The position numbers and the translations under genes are program-made. A DNA stretch of 64,000 bases from Armatimonadota bacterium. Its GTDB lineage: Bacteria > Armatimonadota > HRBIN16. The first letter of the stretch is position 1, and each line of letters opens with the position of its first letter. The notes beneath the pieces are model-generated. The model worked only from the letters and a program-made list of their open reading frames with translations. It had not been told where the DNA came from and searched no databases. This document shows, in pieces, positions 42,673 through 52,013 of the stretch. Location: contig BPGU01000004.1 of the NCBI GenBank assembly GCA_026003195.1, positions 320,317 through 384,316 of the forward strand. The letters run 5' to 3'.

Positions 42673-43994
42673 AAGCTGCCGTTTGCGAAACCAACATCAC
42701 ACCGCCTGTCGGCGTCTGGCTGGCGGGGTACGCGGGGCGTCCCAGCGGTTGCCTCGGAGTGCACGATGAGCTAATGGCACGAGCGCTGGTGCTGGAGGAT
42801 GGTCCAAGCCTCGCCGCGGTAGTGAGCCTCGATCTGGTAGCACTGGATTTCGACCTCGTGGCGATGATACGCGATGGCGTATCGCGGAAGGTAGGTATCC
42901 CCCCGGAAAGACTCTTGCTGAACTGCTCACACACCCATTCCGGTCCGGTCACACGCACTTTCCGCGCCATGGGGGCACGCGATGACCTGTATTGCGACGT
43001 AATGGCAAGGAAGGTGATCGGCGCGATCCAACAGGCTGCGGACACGCTGGAGCCGGCACGCTTGCGATGGGGAAGGGCATCGGTGCAGATAGGTATCAAC
43101 CGGCGTGAAATGCGGGAAGGGCAGATGGTGCTGGGGGGTAATCCGCGTCGTCCCATCCAGCCTTATGTGGATGTACTGCAAGTAGAACGCGAGTCGGGCA
43201 CGCCTCTGGCAACCCTTTTTGCGCATGCCACTCATCCTGTGGTGCTGGGCGGACAAAACCTGTGGGTCAGCGCAGACTTCCCCGGCATGGCGTGTGAGTT
43301 CCTGCGGCGTGTTGGAATGGGTGTACCCATGTTCCTGCAAGGCTGTGCCGGAGACATCAACCCCGTCGAGCGTGGTTCCTTCGCCACTGCGCGCAAGCTG
43401 GGCGACATTTTGGGAGCGTCGGTCGTGGTGGCTTCCCATCAGGCGGAGCCGGTGCAGGACATCCCCTTGTCCGGGGCTCTGCGCACCGTGAATCTGCCTT
43501 ACTACCTGCCTTCGCCCGAAGAGGCGCAACAGCATCTGCACCAGATGGAAAGCGAACTACACCTTGCCGAACAAAAGGGCGAACCAGTGCATGTGCTCAC
43601 CTGGCGACAGGATATGGTACGCTGGGCGCAGGACCTGGTGCTGGCTGCAGAAAAAGGGCAGCCGACGCATCTGCCTTTCGAGATGCAGCTGCTGCGAATA
43701 GGAGACGTGCACCTGCTTGCCTTCCCTGCCGAGATGTTTGTGCATTATGCGCTGGATTTCGTGAGACAATCGCCTCATCAGCCAACCATCGTGCTGGGCT
43801 ATAGCAACGGTTGCTGGGGATATATCCCCACAGCGGCGGATTACGCTCTCGGCGGATATGAGGTGGATGTGGCGTATCGCTACTACGGCACGCTGATGGT
43901 CTCCTCAGAGTGCGAGCACCTCCTCCGCGAGGAAGTGTACGACCTGCTGGGAGTGTCCTCTGCGGACAGGACACCCTACACGGCAGGGATGTAA
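42663..43994 (+). CDS. Neutral/alkaline ceramidase-like metalloenzyme
   Basis: 443 residues, no obvious signal peptide. N-terminal AAVCETNITPPVGVWLAGYAGRP is typical of the family. Zinc-ligand candidates are in NCSHTHSGP and FAHATHPVVLGGQNLWVSADFPG, and FLQGCAGDINP is the family's G-x-GD-x-(S/N)P segment; LGYSNGCWGYIPTAADYALGGYEV near the C-terminus also matches. The classic enzymes hydrolyse the N-acyl bond of ceramide; bacterial relatives without a signal may act on other amides. Translation is coupled to the DUF4091 gene, suggesting a shared glycan or glycolipid task. Confidence 0.88.
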   Translation: MALKAAVCETNITPPVGVWLAGYAGRPSGCLGVHDELMARALVLEDGPSLAAVVSLDLVALDFDLVAMIRDGVSRKVGIPPERLLLNCSHTHSGPVTRTFRAMGARDDLYCDVMARKVIGAIQQAADTLEPARLRWGRASVQIGINRREMREGQMVLGGNPRRPIQPYVDVLQVERESGTPLATLFAHATHPVVLGGQNLWVSADFPGMACEFLRRVGMGVPMFLQGCAGDINPVERGSFATARKLGDILGASVVVASHQAEPVQDIPLSGALRTVNLPYYLPSPEEAQQHLHQMESELHLAEQKGEPVHVLTWRQDMVRWAQDLVLAAEKGQPTHLPFEMQLLRIGDVHLLAFPAEMFVHYALDFVRQSPHQPTIVLGYSNGCWGYIPTAADYALGGYEVDVAYRYYGTLMVSSECEHLLREEVYDLLGVSSADRTPYTAGM

Positions 43995-44071
43995 GAGTTT
44001 GGTATACTGTGTATGGCGAGTGCATACAGAGCGCTCTTGAGGGGTGAAATCGCCTCTGTGACTGAAAGAGT

Positions 44072-44683
44072 GTGAGGGAACCCTTGCAGGTGGCAGCTGT
44101 CGTGCTCGCGGGAGGCGGTAGCCGGCGCATGGGGCGTGATAAAGCCCTGCTGGAGTGGCACGGTCGTCCCCTGCTGGAGCATGTTCTGAGCCGTCTGGAA
44201 ACCGGTTTTGAGAAGCGGGTGGTGGTCGGTGGTCTCCCGGAATGGGTGACGTCGCGGGGTGTCCTCTGGATACCAGATGAGCATCCGGGTGCCGGAGTGG
44301 CAGCAGCCATACGTACCGCCCTGCGCTACCTGCAGCAGCCCTGCTTCGTCTGCGCCTGCGATATGCCCTTCGTCCATGTGGAGTTCGGCAGGTGGCTGCT
44401 GGAGAATGCCGGAGGCGCGGTGGCGCATGTGCCACTCTGGCGAGGACAAGCTCAACCTTTGCACGCCGCCTGGTTTCCCGAAGCGGTGTCCTTTATCGAG
44501 GCGAGCCTGCAAGAGGGTGAACATGCCGTGTGGCGCCTTCTGCAACGTCTGGAGAGTGCGGGCACTCTGCGGTGGGCAGAGGAAGAGGTCATCCGCCCCT
44601 TCGATGCCGACGGACAGTGCTTCGTCAACCTGAACACCCCGCAAGAGTGGCGACAGTGGACGACAGCCTCGGAAAGGAGGTGA
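44072..44683 (+). CDS. mobA: MobA-like molybdenum cofactor guanylyltransferase
   Basis: 203 residues. The nucleotide-binding signature VVLAGGGSRRMGRDKALLEW is at the start; DEHPGAGVAAAIRTAL and CDMPFVHVEF (the metal-binding Asp) follow. MobA attaches GMP to molybdopterin using GTP. The length is right for MobA. Start GTG at 44072 is uncertain: it has only a weak GAAAGAG site, and TTG 44084 or GTG 44090 also keep the family start. The stop overlaps the AAGGAGG site of rng, so the two are co-translated. Confidence 0.87.
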   Translation: MREPLQVAAVVLAGGGSRRMGRDKALLEWHGRPLLEHVLSRLETGFEKRVVVGGLPEWVTSRGVLWIPDEHPGAGVAAAIRTALRYLQQPCFVCACDMPFVHVEFGRWLLENAGGAVAHVPLWRGQAQPLHAAWFPEAVSFIEASLQEGEHAVWRLLQRLESAGTLRWAEEEVIRPFDADGQCFVNLNTPQEWRQWTTASERR

Positions 44684-44692
44684 GGCAAGCGG

Positions 44693-46426
44693 ATGAAAAA
44701 AGAAATCATCGTCAACGTGGGCAGCCGTGAGACGCGCATTGCCGTTCTGGAAGAGGACCGGCTGATGGAGCTGCATGTGGAGCGTGAAGAACGCATCGTC
44801 GGCAGTATCTACAAGGCGCGTGTGGCGAACGTGCTGCCCGGTATGGACGCGGCGTTTGTGGATATCGGTTTGGAGCGCAATGCTTTTCTGTACGTCGGCG
44901 ACATCCTGCCCGAAAGCGGCGAGGAGACCCCTGCTCCCGCGTCGATGCGTCGCTCTGCCCTGCGCAACCGCAACATCCGGGAGATTCTGCGCGTGGGGCA
45001 GGAGATTCTGGTTCAGGTCACCAAGGGTCCGCGCGGCACCAAAGGCTGCCGAGTCTCGACACGGATCACCCTGCCCGGCAGGTACGTGGTACTGACCCCG
45101 GAGGGCGAGCACCTGGGCGTTTCGCGCAAAATCACCGACCCCAAGGAGCGTGAACGGCTCAAGCGAGTGGGACGAGAGTTGCGTCCAGAGGGCTTCGGGC
45201 TGATTATCCGCACCGAGGCAGAAGACAAAAGCGAAGAGCAGCTGCTGCAGGATATCGAATGGCTTCTGGAGCAGTGGGGCAAGATTCAGGAGACCGCTCG
45301 CAAGGCGAAGGCGCCCGCGTTGATCCACAAAGACTACTCGCTGTTGTACAAGACGGTGCGCGACATCTTCAGCTCGGATACGACGCGCATGGTGATTGAC
45401 GACCCGGAGGAGTTTCAGAAAGCGGTGGAACTTGCCGGTCGCTTCGCGCCTAAGCTCAAGTCACGCATCGAGCTGTACGACAAGCACGAACCGATTTTTG
45501 ACCACTTCCGCATCGAGCAGGAGATAGACCGCCTGATGAAGCGACAGGTTTACCTGAAGTCGGGCGGTTATCTGACGATAGACGAGACCGAAGCGCTGAC
45601 CACCATCGATGTAAACACAGGGAAGTTCACCGGCAGCACGAGTCTCGCCGACACCATCTTGCGGACCAACATCGAAGCCGCCGAGGAAGTGGCACGGCAG
45701 CTGCGCCTGCGCGATTTAGGGGGGATCATCGTGATTGATTTCATCGATATGACCAGCGCGCATGACCGCCAGCAAGTGATGCGCACCCTGGAACGTGCCC
45801 TCAAGCGCGACCGCGCCCGCACCAAAATCAGCCATATCAGCCCGCTGGGACTGGTGCAGATGACGCGCAAGCGCACCGGCGAGTCGGTGGTGGAACTGCT
45901 GATGGAGCGGTGTCCCTATTGCGGTGGACGAGGACGCATCATCGCCCCCGAATCGGTCAGCCTGGACATCGAACGGGAGCTTACCCGTCGCGCCGCCGCC
46001 GAGCATGCGGAAGCTTATCTGGTCATCGCACACCCCAAAGTGGCAGAGCTTCTTATCGGTCCGGAGGGCGAAAACGTAGACGAACTAGAGCATACTCTCC
46101 ACTGCGCCATTTATGTGCGTAGCGACCCGGACAGGCACTTGGAGAGCTACGATATCCGACAGGGTACCATGGCGGACTTTGACCGTTCCTGGCTGGGTTT
46201 CCGGCGAGCGCAGGTGGTGGAGTGCCTGGTGGAGCCCTCCTCGCTGGCTGCAAACGGCAACCTGAAGTTCATCGGCTGGACGGACGGCTTCTTGCTAGAC
46301 CTCACCGATGGTGCAGAATATGCAGGGCAGCGGGTTAAGGTACGCCTGCTGGATATCCGTCGCTCCTTTGCTTTTGCAGAGGTCATCCCCTCGACACGCC
46401 CGCTGGAGCGCAACGAGATACCATGA
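44693..46426 (+). CDS. rng: Ribonuclease G/E family endoribonuclease
   Basis: 577 residues, in the RNase G size range. S1 domain at about 35-125 (GSIYKARVANVLPGMDAAFVDIGLERNAFLYVGDI). The catalytic core has the metal-binding Asps in TIDVNTGKFTG and VIDFIDM, with the DHE-type region between. CPYCGGRG near 405 is the zinc-link that joins dimers. It cuts single-stranded AU-rich RNA in rRNA maturation and mRNA decay. No long RNase E-type scaffold tail is present. The start has a very strong AAAGGAGGTG site. Confidence 0.95.
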   Translation: MKKEIIVNVGSRETRIAVLEEDRLMELHVEREERIVGSIYKARVANVLPGMDAAFVDIGLERNAFLYVGDILPESGEETPAPASMRRSALRNRNIREILRVGQEILVQVTKGPRGTKGCRVSTRITLPGRYVVLTPEGEHLGVSRKITDPKERERLKRVGRELRPEGFGLIIRTEAEDKSEEQLLQDIEWLLEQWGKIQETARKAKAPALIHKDYSLLYKTVRDIFSSDTTRMVIDDPEEFQKAVELAGRFAPKLKSRIELYDKHEPIFDHFRIEQEIDRLMKRQVYLKSGGYLTIDETEALTTIDVNTGKFTGSTSLADTILRTNIEAAEEVARQLRLRDLGGIIVIDFIDMTSAHDRQQVMRTLERALKRDRARTKISHISPLGLVQMTRKRTGESVVELLMERCPYCGGRGRIIAPESVSLDIERELTRRAAAEHAEAYLVIAHPKVAELLIGPEGENVDELEHTLHCAIYVRSDPDRHLESYDIRQGTMADFDRSWLGFRRAQVVECLVEPSSLAANGNLKFIGWTDGFLLDLTDGAEYAGQRVKVRLLDIRRSFAFAEVIPSTRPLERNEIP

Positions 46427-46471
46427 GAGCGAGGCACTTCTCATTGCTCCTGTCCTTGTGCGTTTTGCCTG

Positions 46472-46509
46472 CACCCTCTGGAGGGCGAGGCTCTCACCGA
46501 GCCGTTGGC
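46472..46509 (-). repeat. Dispersed repeat family 1, half element (copy D)
   Basis: CACCCTCTGGAGGGCGAGG, then CACCGAGCCGTTGG. It lies between the convergent rng and glycosidase-like genes, like copy B. Confidence 0.72.
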
Positions 46510-46527
46510 ACCCTGGGAAAGGTGCTC

Positions 46528-47337
46528 CTATGGCTTGCTACTGCCGAAGGCGGAGTGCCTGATGCGCAACGGTAGTATGGAATACTTCCGTTGTTCAAAT
46601 TGCTCGCGGTTCTCGTAGACCAACACCAGATTGGTCAACCGACGCAGAGGGCGCATCAGTATCCTGCCGCGATAGTACATGCCGGTGGAGGAGCCAGCAT
46701 CCAGATTGATGGCGTCCACGCAGCCCAATCGGTGCATCACCATTGCCATCTGTCTCAAGGTGATAGGCTTGCGCGTGCCGACGAACAGCAGTTGATTCTC
46801 GCGCGTCACACCGACCGCCAGCCTCCACGCCGGACGAAGCAGATGTTTATCGCGAAAGCCCTCTGCACGCGGATACACCCCGATTTTGCCAGCCTTCACC
46901 AGGCGCGGTCCCGAGCGGATGACGAAATCGTAAGCGCTCCAGTCCTCGCGACGGTTGCGCTGGACATCCACAAACTCCACCTGGTTGTCGGGAGTGATGC
47001 ACAGCGCAGTGCCGATACCGCCGAAATGCACCATCTTCCCTTCTATCACGATGTCACCGACGGGTAGATAGGAGCGCGTCCCGAAGAAAGTGCCGGTGAT
47101 GGCTGCGGTAGGCTGAGCGCGTGCCACCATGCTCTCCAGTGGCTCGGTGCGTCCACGCTGCTGTTTTGCCAGCATGCCCGTTACCTTGACGTTTTCATCG
47201 TTCATGTGGACGCGAATGATTTTGACCGGAATATCCAGCACGGTGGTGGCAATCAGCTGCACACTGCTACTGGCTGCCCATACAGCGCTGCCAAGATGCC
47301 ACCAGAGAATCACCATCCACAACCATCGCCTTCTCAT
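46528..47337 (-). CDS. Secreted phosphodiester glycosidase-like (NAGPA/DUF2233) protein
   Basis: 269 residues with a signal peptide (RRRWLWMVILWWHLGSAVWAAS). The domain carries AAITGTFFGTRSYLPVGDIVIEGK near 70, FVIRSGPRLVKAGK, RPAWRLAVGVTRENQLLFV, and the hallmark CVDAINLDAGSSTGMYYRGRI. Relatives (NAGPA, DUF2233, YngK-like proteins) cleave GlcNAc-phosphodiester links; the substrate here is unknown, perhaps cell-surface polymers. ATG 47337 has GAGGGG upstream; the longer frame to 47382 lacks one. Confidence 0.9.
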   Translation of the reverse strand: MRRRWLWMVILWWHLGSAVWAASSSVQLIATTVLDIPVKIIRVHMNDENVKVTGMLAKQQRGRTEPLESMVARAQPTAAITGTFFGTRSYLPVGDIVIEGKMVHFGGIGTALCITPDNQVEFVDVQRNRREDWSAYDFVIRSGPRLVKAGKIGVYPRAEGFRDKHLLRPAWRLAVGVTRENQLLFVGTRKPITLRQMAMVMHRLGCVDAINLDAGSSTGMYYRGRILMRPLRRLTNLVLVYENREQFEQRKYSILPLRIRHSAFGSSKP

Positions 47338-47441
47338 CGCTACCCCTCTTCTGCTCCAGCTCTGCCGTACCGGTTGTTCCATATTCTGCCGTCACCCGTT
47401 CGTTGTTATTAAGATACCCAAAAACCCGTAGAGATACCAGT

Positions 47442-47470
47442 TTGACAATCACCTTGCGCCGTGATAGGAT
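47442..47470 (+). promoter_or_regulatory. Promoter of the dockerin-like secreted protein gene
   Basis: TTGACA (47442-47447), 17-nt spacer, TAGGAT (47465-47470), about 70 nt before the start. Confidence 0.7.
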
Positions 47471-47541
47471 TCCCTTTCGGAAGAGAGTGCAATCAGGCGG
47501 GGCTCTCGTCGAGCCTGGAGGCGATGAAAGGAGATAGAGCG

Positions 47542-48843
47542 ATGCGAGTTCTCGGAATGATCTTCTGGATGCTTCTCCTTGGGGCGGTGGGTATCGCCAG
47601 AGCTCAGGTAGTTTTCTCGGACAACTTTGAAAGCTACCAGGGGCAACAGCAGCTGGAACAGTATGACAACCCGAACGACCTGTTCGACATAGTGTGGCGG
47701 ACACGCAACGTCTGGCACGGGCAGATTGCCCCGCCCAACCTGCAGCTGGTCCATATCGTTACTCCCTATACGCACCCAGCCTATCCGGGTGACCCCTACT
47801 TGCCTCAACCTGCCGATGCGAAGGCGCGAGGGGCACAGAGCCTTTGGCTAAAGGCGGGGGCACACCGAGCCAACTTCCTCAACCTCGCGGCGCCGCTGGG
47901 AGCGGGGGCGTACGTGGACTGGTGGTTCTACGATACAGGCTCCGCAAATAAACAGGCGAACGCCTGGGTGGAGCTGCTGTATTATACTACAGGTTTGCTG
48001 GATGTGGGCGCGGGCGTGACCACCGGACAGGTGGAATCGTTCTCGCTGGGGGCAGCGAGTTTCGATCCGAAAGCGAACCTGAGCACTTATCAGGTGCGAG
48101 GAGACATTTCAGACCCGGCGTACTATCCGCCCGACTCGTTCGCCAGCCAGGGAGGGGGAGCCGCGACATGGGCAAATTTCAGCGGCACCTCGCGTTCCAC
48201 GGGCTGGCATCACGCGGCGATATGGCTGTGGAAGCCTAACGAGGTTCTGTTCATTCTGGACGGTGCGCTCAAGACCGAACCCCGCAACCCCGCTTATGGT
48301 GCTACCACCGTGCGCATTCGTGGACTTGCCAGCAATGCCACCGATTTCTACTTCGATGACGTGACCGTAGGGGTGGGCATTCCGCCTGCGATGCCTCGCT
48401 CCAACACTGCCTGCGCCATCTCGCTGAACGATTTCATCGGCGACTATTCACAAGTGAGCGTGCAGGTGCAGGTGCGCCATTCCAACGACGCGCAACCTCT
48501 GGAGACGCAAACGGTCGTGCTTTCGGAAGGGGGAAGCGCGCAGATTGCCCTGCCGGTAGGCACATGGGACCTGGCGTTCAAGGCAGACCGCTCTCTGCGG
48601 CGGGTGTTGCGCGGCGTCCATGTGCCCGCTAGCGGCACGCTGAACGTATCGCTGCCGGGGGGCGACGCCGACGGCGACAACGAGGTCAGTCTGTTCGACT
48701 TCGGCAAGCTGGTCTCGGCGTTTGGCAAAATATCTGGCGAGCCGGGTTTTGACCCCACTACCGACTTCGACGGAGATGGGGAGATCAGCCTGTTTGACTT
48801 TGGCATCCTTGTGCGGAACTTCGGTCTGACAGGAGACGAATAA
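47542..48843 (+). CDS. Secreted protein with C-terminal dockerin-like calcium repeats
   Basis: 433 residues with a signal peptide (MRVLGMIFWMLLLGAVGIARAQ). The main part is a beta-sandwich-like domain opening VVFSDNFESYQ, with strands such as GAYVDWWFYDTG and DFYFDDVTVGVGI, as in laminin-G/LamG-like or surface-adhesion modules. A small Ig-like region follows. The last 60 residues hold two EF-hand-like repeats, DADGDNEVSLFDFGKLVSAFG and DFDGDGEISLFDFGILVRNFG, the dockerin-type calcium fold. No cohesin is in the window, so cell-wall or partner attachment is inference. AAAGGAG precedes the start. Confidence 0.85.
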   Translation: MRVLGMIFWMLLLGAVGIARAQVVFSDNFESYQGQQQLEQYDNPNDLFDIVWRTRNVWHGQIAPPNLQLVHIVTPYTHPAYPGDPYLPQPADAKARGAQSLWLKAGAHRANFLNLAAPLGAGAYVDWWFYDTGSANKQANAWVELLYYTTGLLDVGAGVTTGQVESFSLGAASFDPKANLSTYQVRGDISDPAYYPPDSFASQGGGAATWANFSGTSRSTGWHHAAIWLWKPNEVLFILDGALKTEPRNPAYGATTVRIRGLASNATDFYFDDVTVGVGIPPAMPRSNTACAISLNDFIGDYSQVSVQVQVRHSNDAQPLETQTVVLSEGGSAQIALPVGTWDLAFKADRSLRRVLRGVHVPASGTLNVSLPGGDADGDNEVSLFDFGKLVSAFGKISGEPGFDPTTDFDGDGEISLFDFGILVRNFGLTGDE

Positions 48844-48852
48844 GCAGCAAAA

Positions 48853-48879
48853 CGCCCCTCTCCGGTCAGGAGAGGGGCG
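48853..48879 (-). terminator. Terminator between convergent genes
   Basis: CGCCCCTCTCC pairs with GGAGAGGGGCG (11 bp, 5-nt loop). Read leftward it is followed by TTTT, so it mainly ends pfp transcription. Confidence 0.8.
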
Positions 48880-48892
48880 GGAAGAGGTTTCG

Positions 48893-50548
48893 CTAACCGC
48901 GCTCCAGTTGTAGAGTGATCGTAGGCGCGTCGCAGATTTCGCTCGGACCGAAGTACTGGATGGGTCCGGGAAAGCGGTAATCGTCCTCCACAGCCCACTT
49001 CTCGCGCTGTTGGGCAAAGGTCTGGAACGGTTTGCCGTTCAGGTCCACCAGCGCCTTGCGGATAACAGGTGTGGGCTTGCCTTTGCGTACCTCGATGTTC
49101 AGCATCATCGTCACAGGCACGCCACCTGCTATCCATTCATCCGCGCTCTTCGTCAGGTTGCGCACGTACACCGTATAGCCTGTTAACCCGGCGCGTATGA
49201 GCTGTGCGGCAGCATAGCCCAATGTATAGGCGTAGTCGGCGTCGAAGTTAGACGGAGCGGCGCACCGCCCTTCGTAGCCGAAGAAGTGGCTTAAGGGGCT
49301 GAACTTCACCTCTTTTGCCTCGCCCTTCGCCTGCATTTCGCGGATGCGGTCGGACACGAGGTCGATAAGCAGTCGTTCCGTCTCCACTTGCGACAGAGGC
49401 ACGTTGCCGTGGCTGTCGCGGCGCAGAAGCACTTCCTGAATGTCCTGCGGCAGGGAGCCGTATACCCGCGCGCTGTGGTCACTGAGCTTGGTGCTCAGGT
49501 ATTGCACACGCTCGGAGTGGTCTGGCAGGCTGTGGATATACTCCTCCTCCTGTCCCAGTATCGCGCTGAGCTCATCGATCAGCGTCTTAATTTCAGCGAT
49601 GAACTCCACCAGCCCTTCTGGCACCAGGGCGATGCCGTAGTTCTTACCCGCTTGCGCCCGCTTCACCACCGAGTGCACAATCTGCTGCACAATCTGCTCG
49701 AGGGTGATACCCTTCGCCTGCACCTCTTCCGAGATGAGGGCGATATTGGGGTGGGTTTGCAGAGCGCATTCCAGAGTCACATGGCTGGCTGCGCGTCCCA
49801 TCAAGCGGATGAAGTGCCAGTACTTCACCGCCGAAGTGGCATCGCGGGCGATATTGCCAATCAGCTCGGAGTACACCTTGCTGGCGGTATCGAAACCGAA
49901 CGAGGCTTCGATCAGCTCGTTCTTCATATCGCCGTCGATGGTCTTGGGTACGCCAATGATGCAGGTGGTGGAGCCTACCGAGCGCAGGTACTCCGCGAGT
50001 ACCGCCGCGTTCGTGTTCGAATCGTCGCCCCCGATGATGACCAGCCCATCCAGTCCCATCTCTTCGAAGTTCTTGCGACAGGCTTCCAGCTCTTCCGGCT
50101 TTTCAATCTTATCGCGCCCGGTCATAATCATATTGAAGCCGCCGGTGTTTCGGTACTGGTCTACGGTGTCGGCGGTGAGCTCGATATACTTGCCCTTGAT
50201 CACACCCGCAGGTCCCTTGAGGAAGCCGTACACCTTGCTATCGGGGTTTGCCGCCTTCAGCGCATCAAACACACCGGCAATCACATTGTGGCCGCCGGGC
50301 GCGGGTCCTCCGGAAAGCACCACGCCTACCCGAAGTGGCTTCGTGCTCAGGTCTCCTTTGCCTTCCACCAGCGTTGCGATGGGCTGACCGCAGGTGAGCG
50401 GAAAGAGTTTGCGAATCTGCTCCTTGTCGGTCGCCGGCTCGGTGGGTTCACCCAGCTGCACGGCGACGTGCCCCGTCCGCAAAGCAGGTGGCAACTTGGG
50501 TTGATACGATGCTCGAGCTTGCTGTAGCGGAGATTTGGTGTCCGTCAT
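48893..50548 (-). CDS. pfp: PPi-dependent 6-phosphofructokinase (long, plant-type PFP)
   Basis: 551 residues, the long clade II PFP length. GVVLSGGPAPGGHNVIAG is the phosphate loop. IGGDDSNTNAAVLAEY has the GGDDS form typical of PPi-users instead of GGDGS. PKTIDGDMKN holds the catalytic Asp pair, and MGRAASHVTLECALQTHPN the sugar-binding Arg/His. It reversibly phosphorylates fructose-6-phosphate with PPi, so glycolysis and gluconeogenesis share the step. ATG start at 50548. Confidence 0.96.
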   Translation of the reverse strand: MTDTKSPLQQARASYQPKLPPALRTGHVAVQLGEPTEPATDKEQIRKLFPLTCGQPIATLVEGKGDLSTKPLRVGVVLSGGPAPGGHNVIAGVFDALKAANPDSKVYGFLKGPAGVIKGKYIELTADTVDQYRNTGGFNMIMTGRDKIEKPEELEACRKNFEEMGLDGLVIIGGDDSNTNAAVLAEYLRSVGSTTCIIGVPKTIDGDMKNELIEASFGFDTASKVYSELIGNIARDATSAVKYWHFIRLMGRAASHVTLECALQTHPNIALISEEVQAKGITLEQIVQQIVHSVVKRAQAGKNYGIALVPEGLVEFIAEIKTLIDELSAILGQEEEYIHSLPDHSERVQYLSTKLSDHSARVYGSLPQDIQEVLLRRDSHGNVPLSQVETERLLIDLVSDRIREMQAKGEAKEVKFSPLSHFFGYEGRCAAPSNFDADYAYTLGYAAAQLIRAGLTGYTVYVRNLTKSADEWIAGGVPVTMMLNIEVRKGKPTPVIRKALVDLNGKPFQTFAQQREKWAVEDDYRFPGPIQYFGPSEICDAPTITLQLERG

Positions 50549-50632
50549 CGTCTTCGCCTCTCTTCTCCACGCTATTGGTGCACTAATATCTTACACCACA
50601 AGTCGCAAAATTGCCACCACAGAAGCACAAGA

Positions 50633-50657
50633 AGCCCCTTCCGGGCAGGAAGGGGCT
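50633..50657 (-). terminator. hpf terminator hairpin
   Basis: AGCCCCTTCC pairs with GGAAGGGGCT (10 bp, 5-nt loop), 20 nt beyond the hpf stop; followed leftward by a T-rich TTCTTG. Confidence 0.7.
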
Positions 50658-50676
50658 CCGCGCAAAAGGTCACCGG

Positions 50677-51252
50677 CTACTCTTCACCAACCAGCAAACC
50701 GTAGGTTCCGTCTTTGCGGCGGTAGAGCACCCGCACACCCTGCGTTTCCATGTCCAGAAAAACATGGAAGTCGTGCTGTAACATCTCCATTTCCATCGCT
50801 GCCTCTTCTAGTGTGGAAGGCTTCAGCGTGAATCGCTTGATGCGTGCGATGCGGAAGGGAGGGGGTTCTTCTTCACCAGGCTCGGTGGTCGGCTCTTCTC
50901 CAGTGGCTTCCAGCAGAAGCGTAATCTCCTCCGCATGTAACATGTCCTCCCGGTCGCGCTTCGCCAGCGAGCGGAATCTCTTACCCTTGAAACGCGCCAG
51001 CTGCGCTTCCAGTTTGTCTACCACCCGATCTACGGTGGCTCGGAGGTCATTGCTCGTGTCTTCTGCGCGCAGGGTGATGCCATCGCCGTTGAGGGTGATT
51101 TCTATCGTGTGTCTGCCACGTATCTCCTCGTGTACCACAGCCGCAGTGCGAAAGTTTTTGAAATGACGCTCGAGCTTCTGGATTTTCTTTTCGATGTAGT
51201 CGCGTGCTGCTGCAGACAACGAGCCTTCCATATCGCGGAATTGTACTTGCAT
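50677..51252 (-). CDS. hpf: Long-form ribosome hibernation promoting factor
   Basis: 191 residues. The N-terminal HPF/YfiA domain (MQVQFRDMEGSLSAAARDYIEKKIQKLERHFKN ... IEITLNGDGITLRAED) binds the 30S decoding region. An acidic Pro/Glu linker (EEPTTEPGEEEPPP) joins it to the C-terminal dimerisation domain (RFTLKPSTLEEAAMEMEMLQHDFHVFLDMETQGVRVLYRRKDGTYGLL), which pairs 70S ribosomes into 100S in stationary phase. ATG 51252 follows GAGAGG; the five extra upstream codons are less likely. Confidence 0.95.
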   Translation of the reverse strand: MQVQFRDMEGSLSAAARDYIEKKIQKLERHFKNFRTAAVVHEEIRGRHTIEITLNGDGITLRAEDTSNDLRATVDRVVDKLEAQLARFKGKRFRSLAKRDREDMLHAEEITLLLEATGEEPTTEPGEEEPPPFRIARIKRFTLKPSTLEEAAMEMEMLQHDFHVFLDMETQGVRVLYRRKDGTYGLLVGEE

Positions 51253-51605
51253 GGCTACGCCTCTCACTCGTCGATGAATGTTCAGGCAGGTACTGCCCCG
51301 TGACTCTTACTTCCTTCTATTATTTACTTTATTCGCTTTCCGGTACAGGTAAACCTCTCTCTACCGAACGAATATTTGATGAACGTGCAGGAATACAAGG
51401 ATAGATGCATGCCGGCGCGGCGCAAGGGACGAGAAATGCGTGAAACTCCCTTCTCCTTGCTGGGGTCTGATAGTAGGCGACAGAGTTCTCTTGTGGCCGG
51501 GTATTTTTCGTCCAAAATCTTCGTATGCTCTCTGTCCTGAGGCAAATTTTGTAATATAATACGAGTGGATGGATATTGGACACCGATGGAGGAGGAACCG
51601 CGCTG
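51253..51605. other. Divergent intergenic region before the cytochrome pair
   Basis: About 350 bases. TATAAT at 51555-51560 is a good -10 for the rightward cytochrome genes, but no matching -35 lies 17-18 nt upstream, so activation by a regulator is possible. No gene or clear hairpin was seen in the rest. Confidence 0.45.
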
Positions 51606-51944
51606 GTGAAAATCAGATTGTTGTTCAGTACCTTGCTGGCGCTTGGGCTGATAACGAGCGCTTTGGCGACGCCTAAGTACTTGGTGGTTTTCACGAAAAC
51701 CTGTTCCCCGCCAAAGGACAGTGCACTGGCGAAAGCCAAGTGCATGAGCTGTCACGTGAAGGGCAAGGAGCTCAATGTCTACGGCAAGGACCTGCAGAAG
51801 GCATTGCAGGAGAAGAAAACGAAGGACTTGACCGCGGAGATTCTCAAGTCTGTGGAGAAGCTGGACTCGGACAAGGACGGCGCCTCCAACGGCGACGAGA
51901 TCAAGGTGGGTACCCTGCCCGCAGACCCCAAGAGCAAGCCATAG
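51606..51944 (+). CDS. Small secreted monohaem cytochrome c-like protein, copy 1
   Basis: 112 residues. Signal peptide VKIRLLFSTLLALGLITSALA; one haem site CMSCH (KAKCMSCHVKGKELNVYGKDLQKAL); then a helix and a calcium-type loop LDSDKDGASNGDEI, like thrombospondin type-3 or EF-hand repeats. The start is GTG at 51606 with GGAGGAGG about 10 nt upstream. It is followed by a near-identical paralogue. Probable role: a periplasmic electron carrier or haem-binding partner; the partner enzyme is not in the immediate neighbourhood. Confidence 0.82.
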   Translation: MKIRLLFSTLLALGLITSALATPKYLVVFTKTCSPPKDSALAKAKCMSCHVKGKELNVYGKDLQKALQEKKTKDLTAEILKSVEKLDSDKDGASNGDEIKVGTLPADPKSKP

Positions 51945-52013
51945 CCCTGTAGCATCTCGACAAAAGCGACAGTGGTTACGAACAGAAAAACGAAACCTGA
52001 AGGAGGGAACCGC

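Noticed and set aside
43976-45328. 450-codon minus-strand open frame opposite mobA and rng
   Set aside because: Both plus-strand genes have clear motifs and ribosome sites; this frame has neither.
49388-50527. 379-codon open frame on the plus strand opposite pfp
   Set aside because: It is the antisense of a well-supported gene with all its motifs, has no ribosome site and shows His/Gln/Arg-rich composition typical of GC-driven shadow frames.
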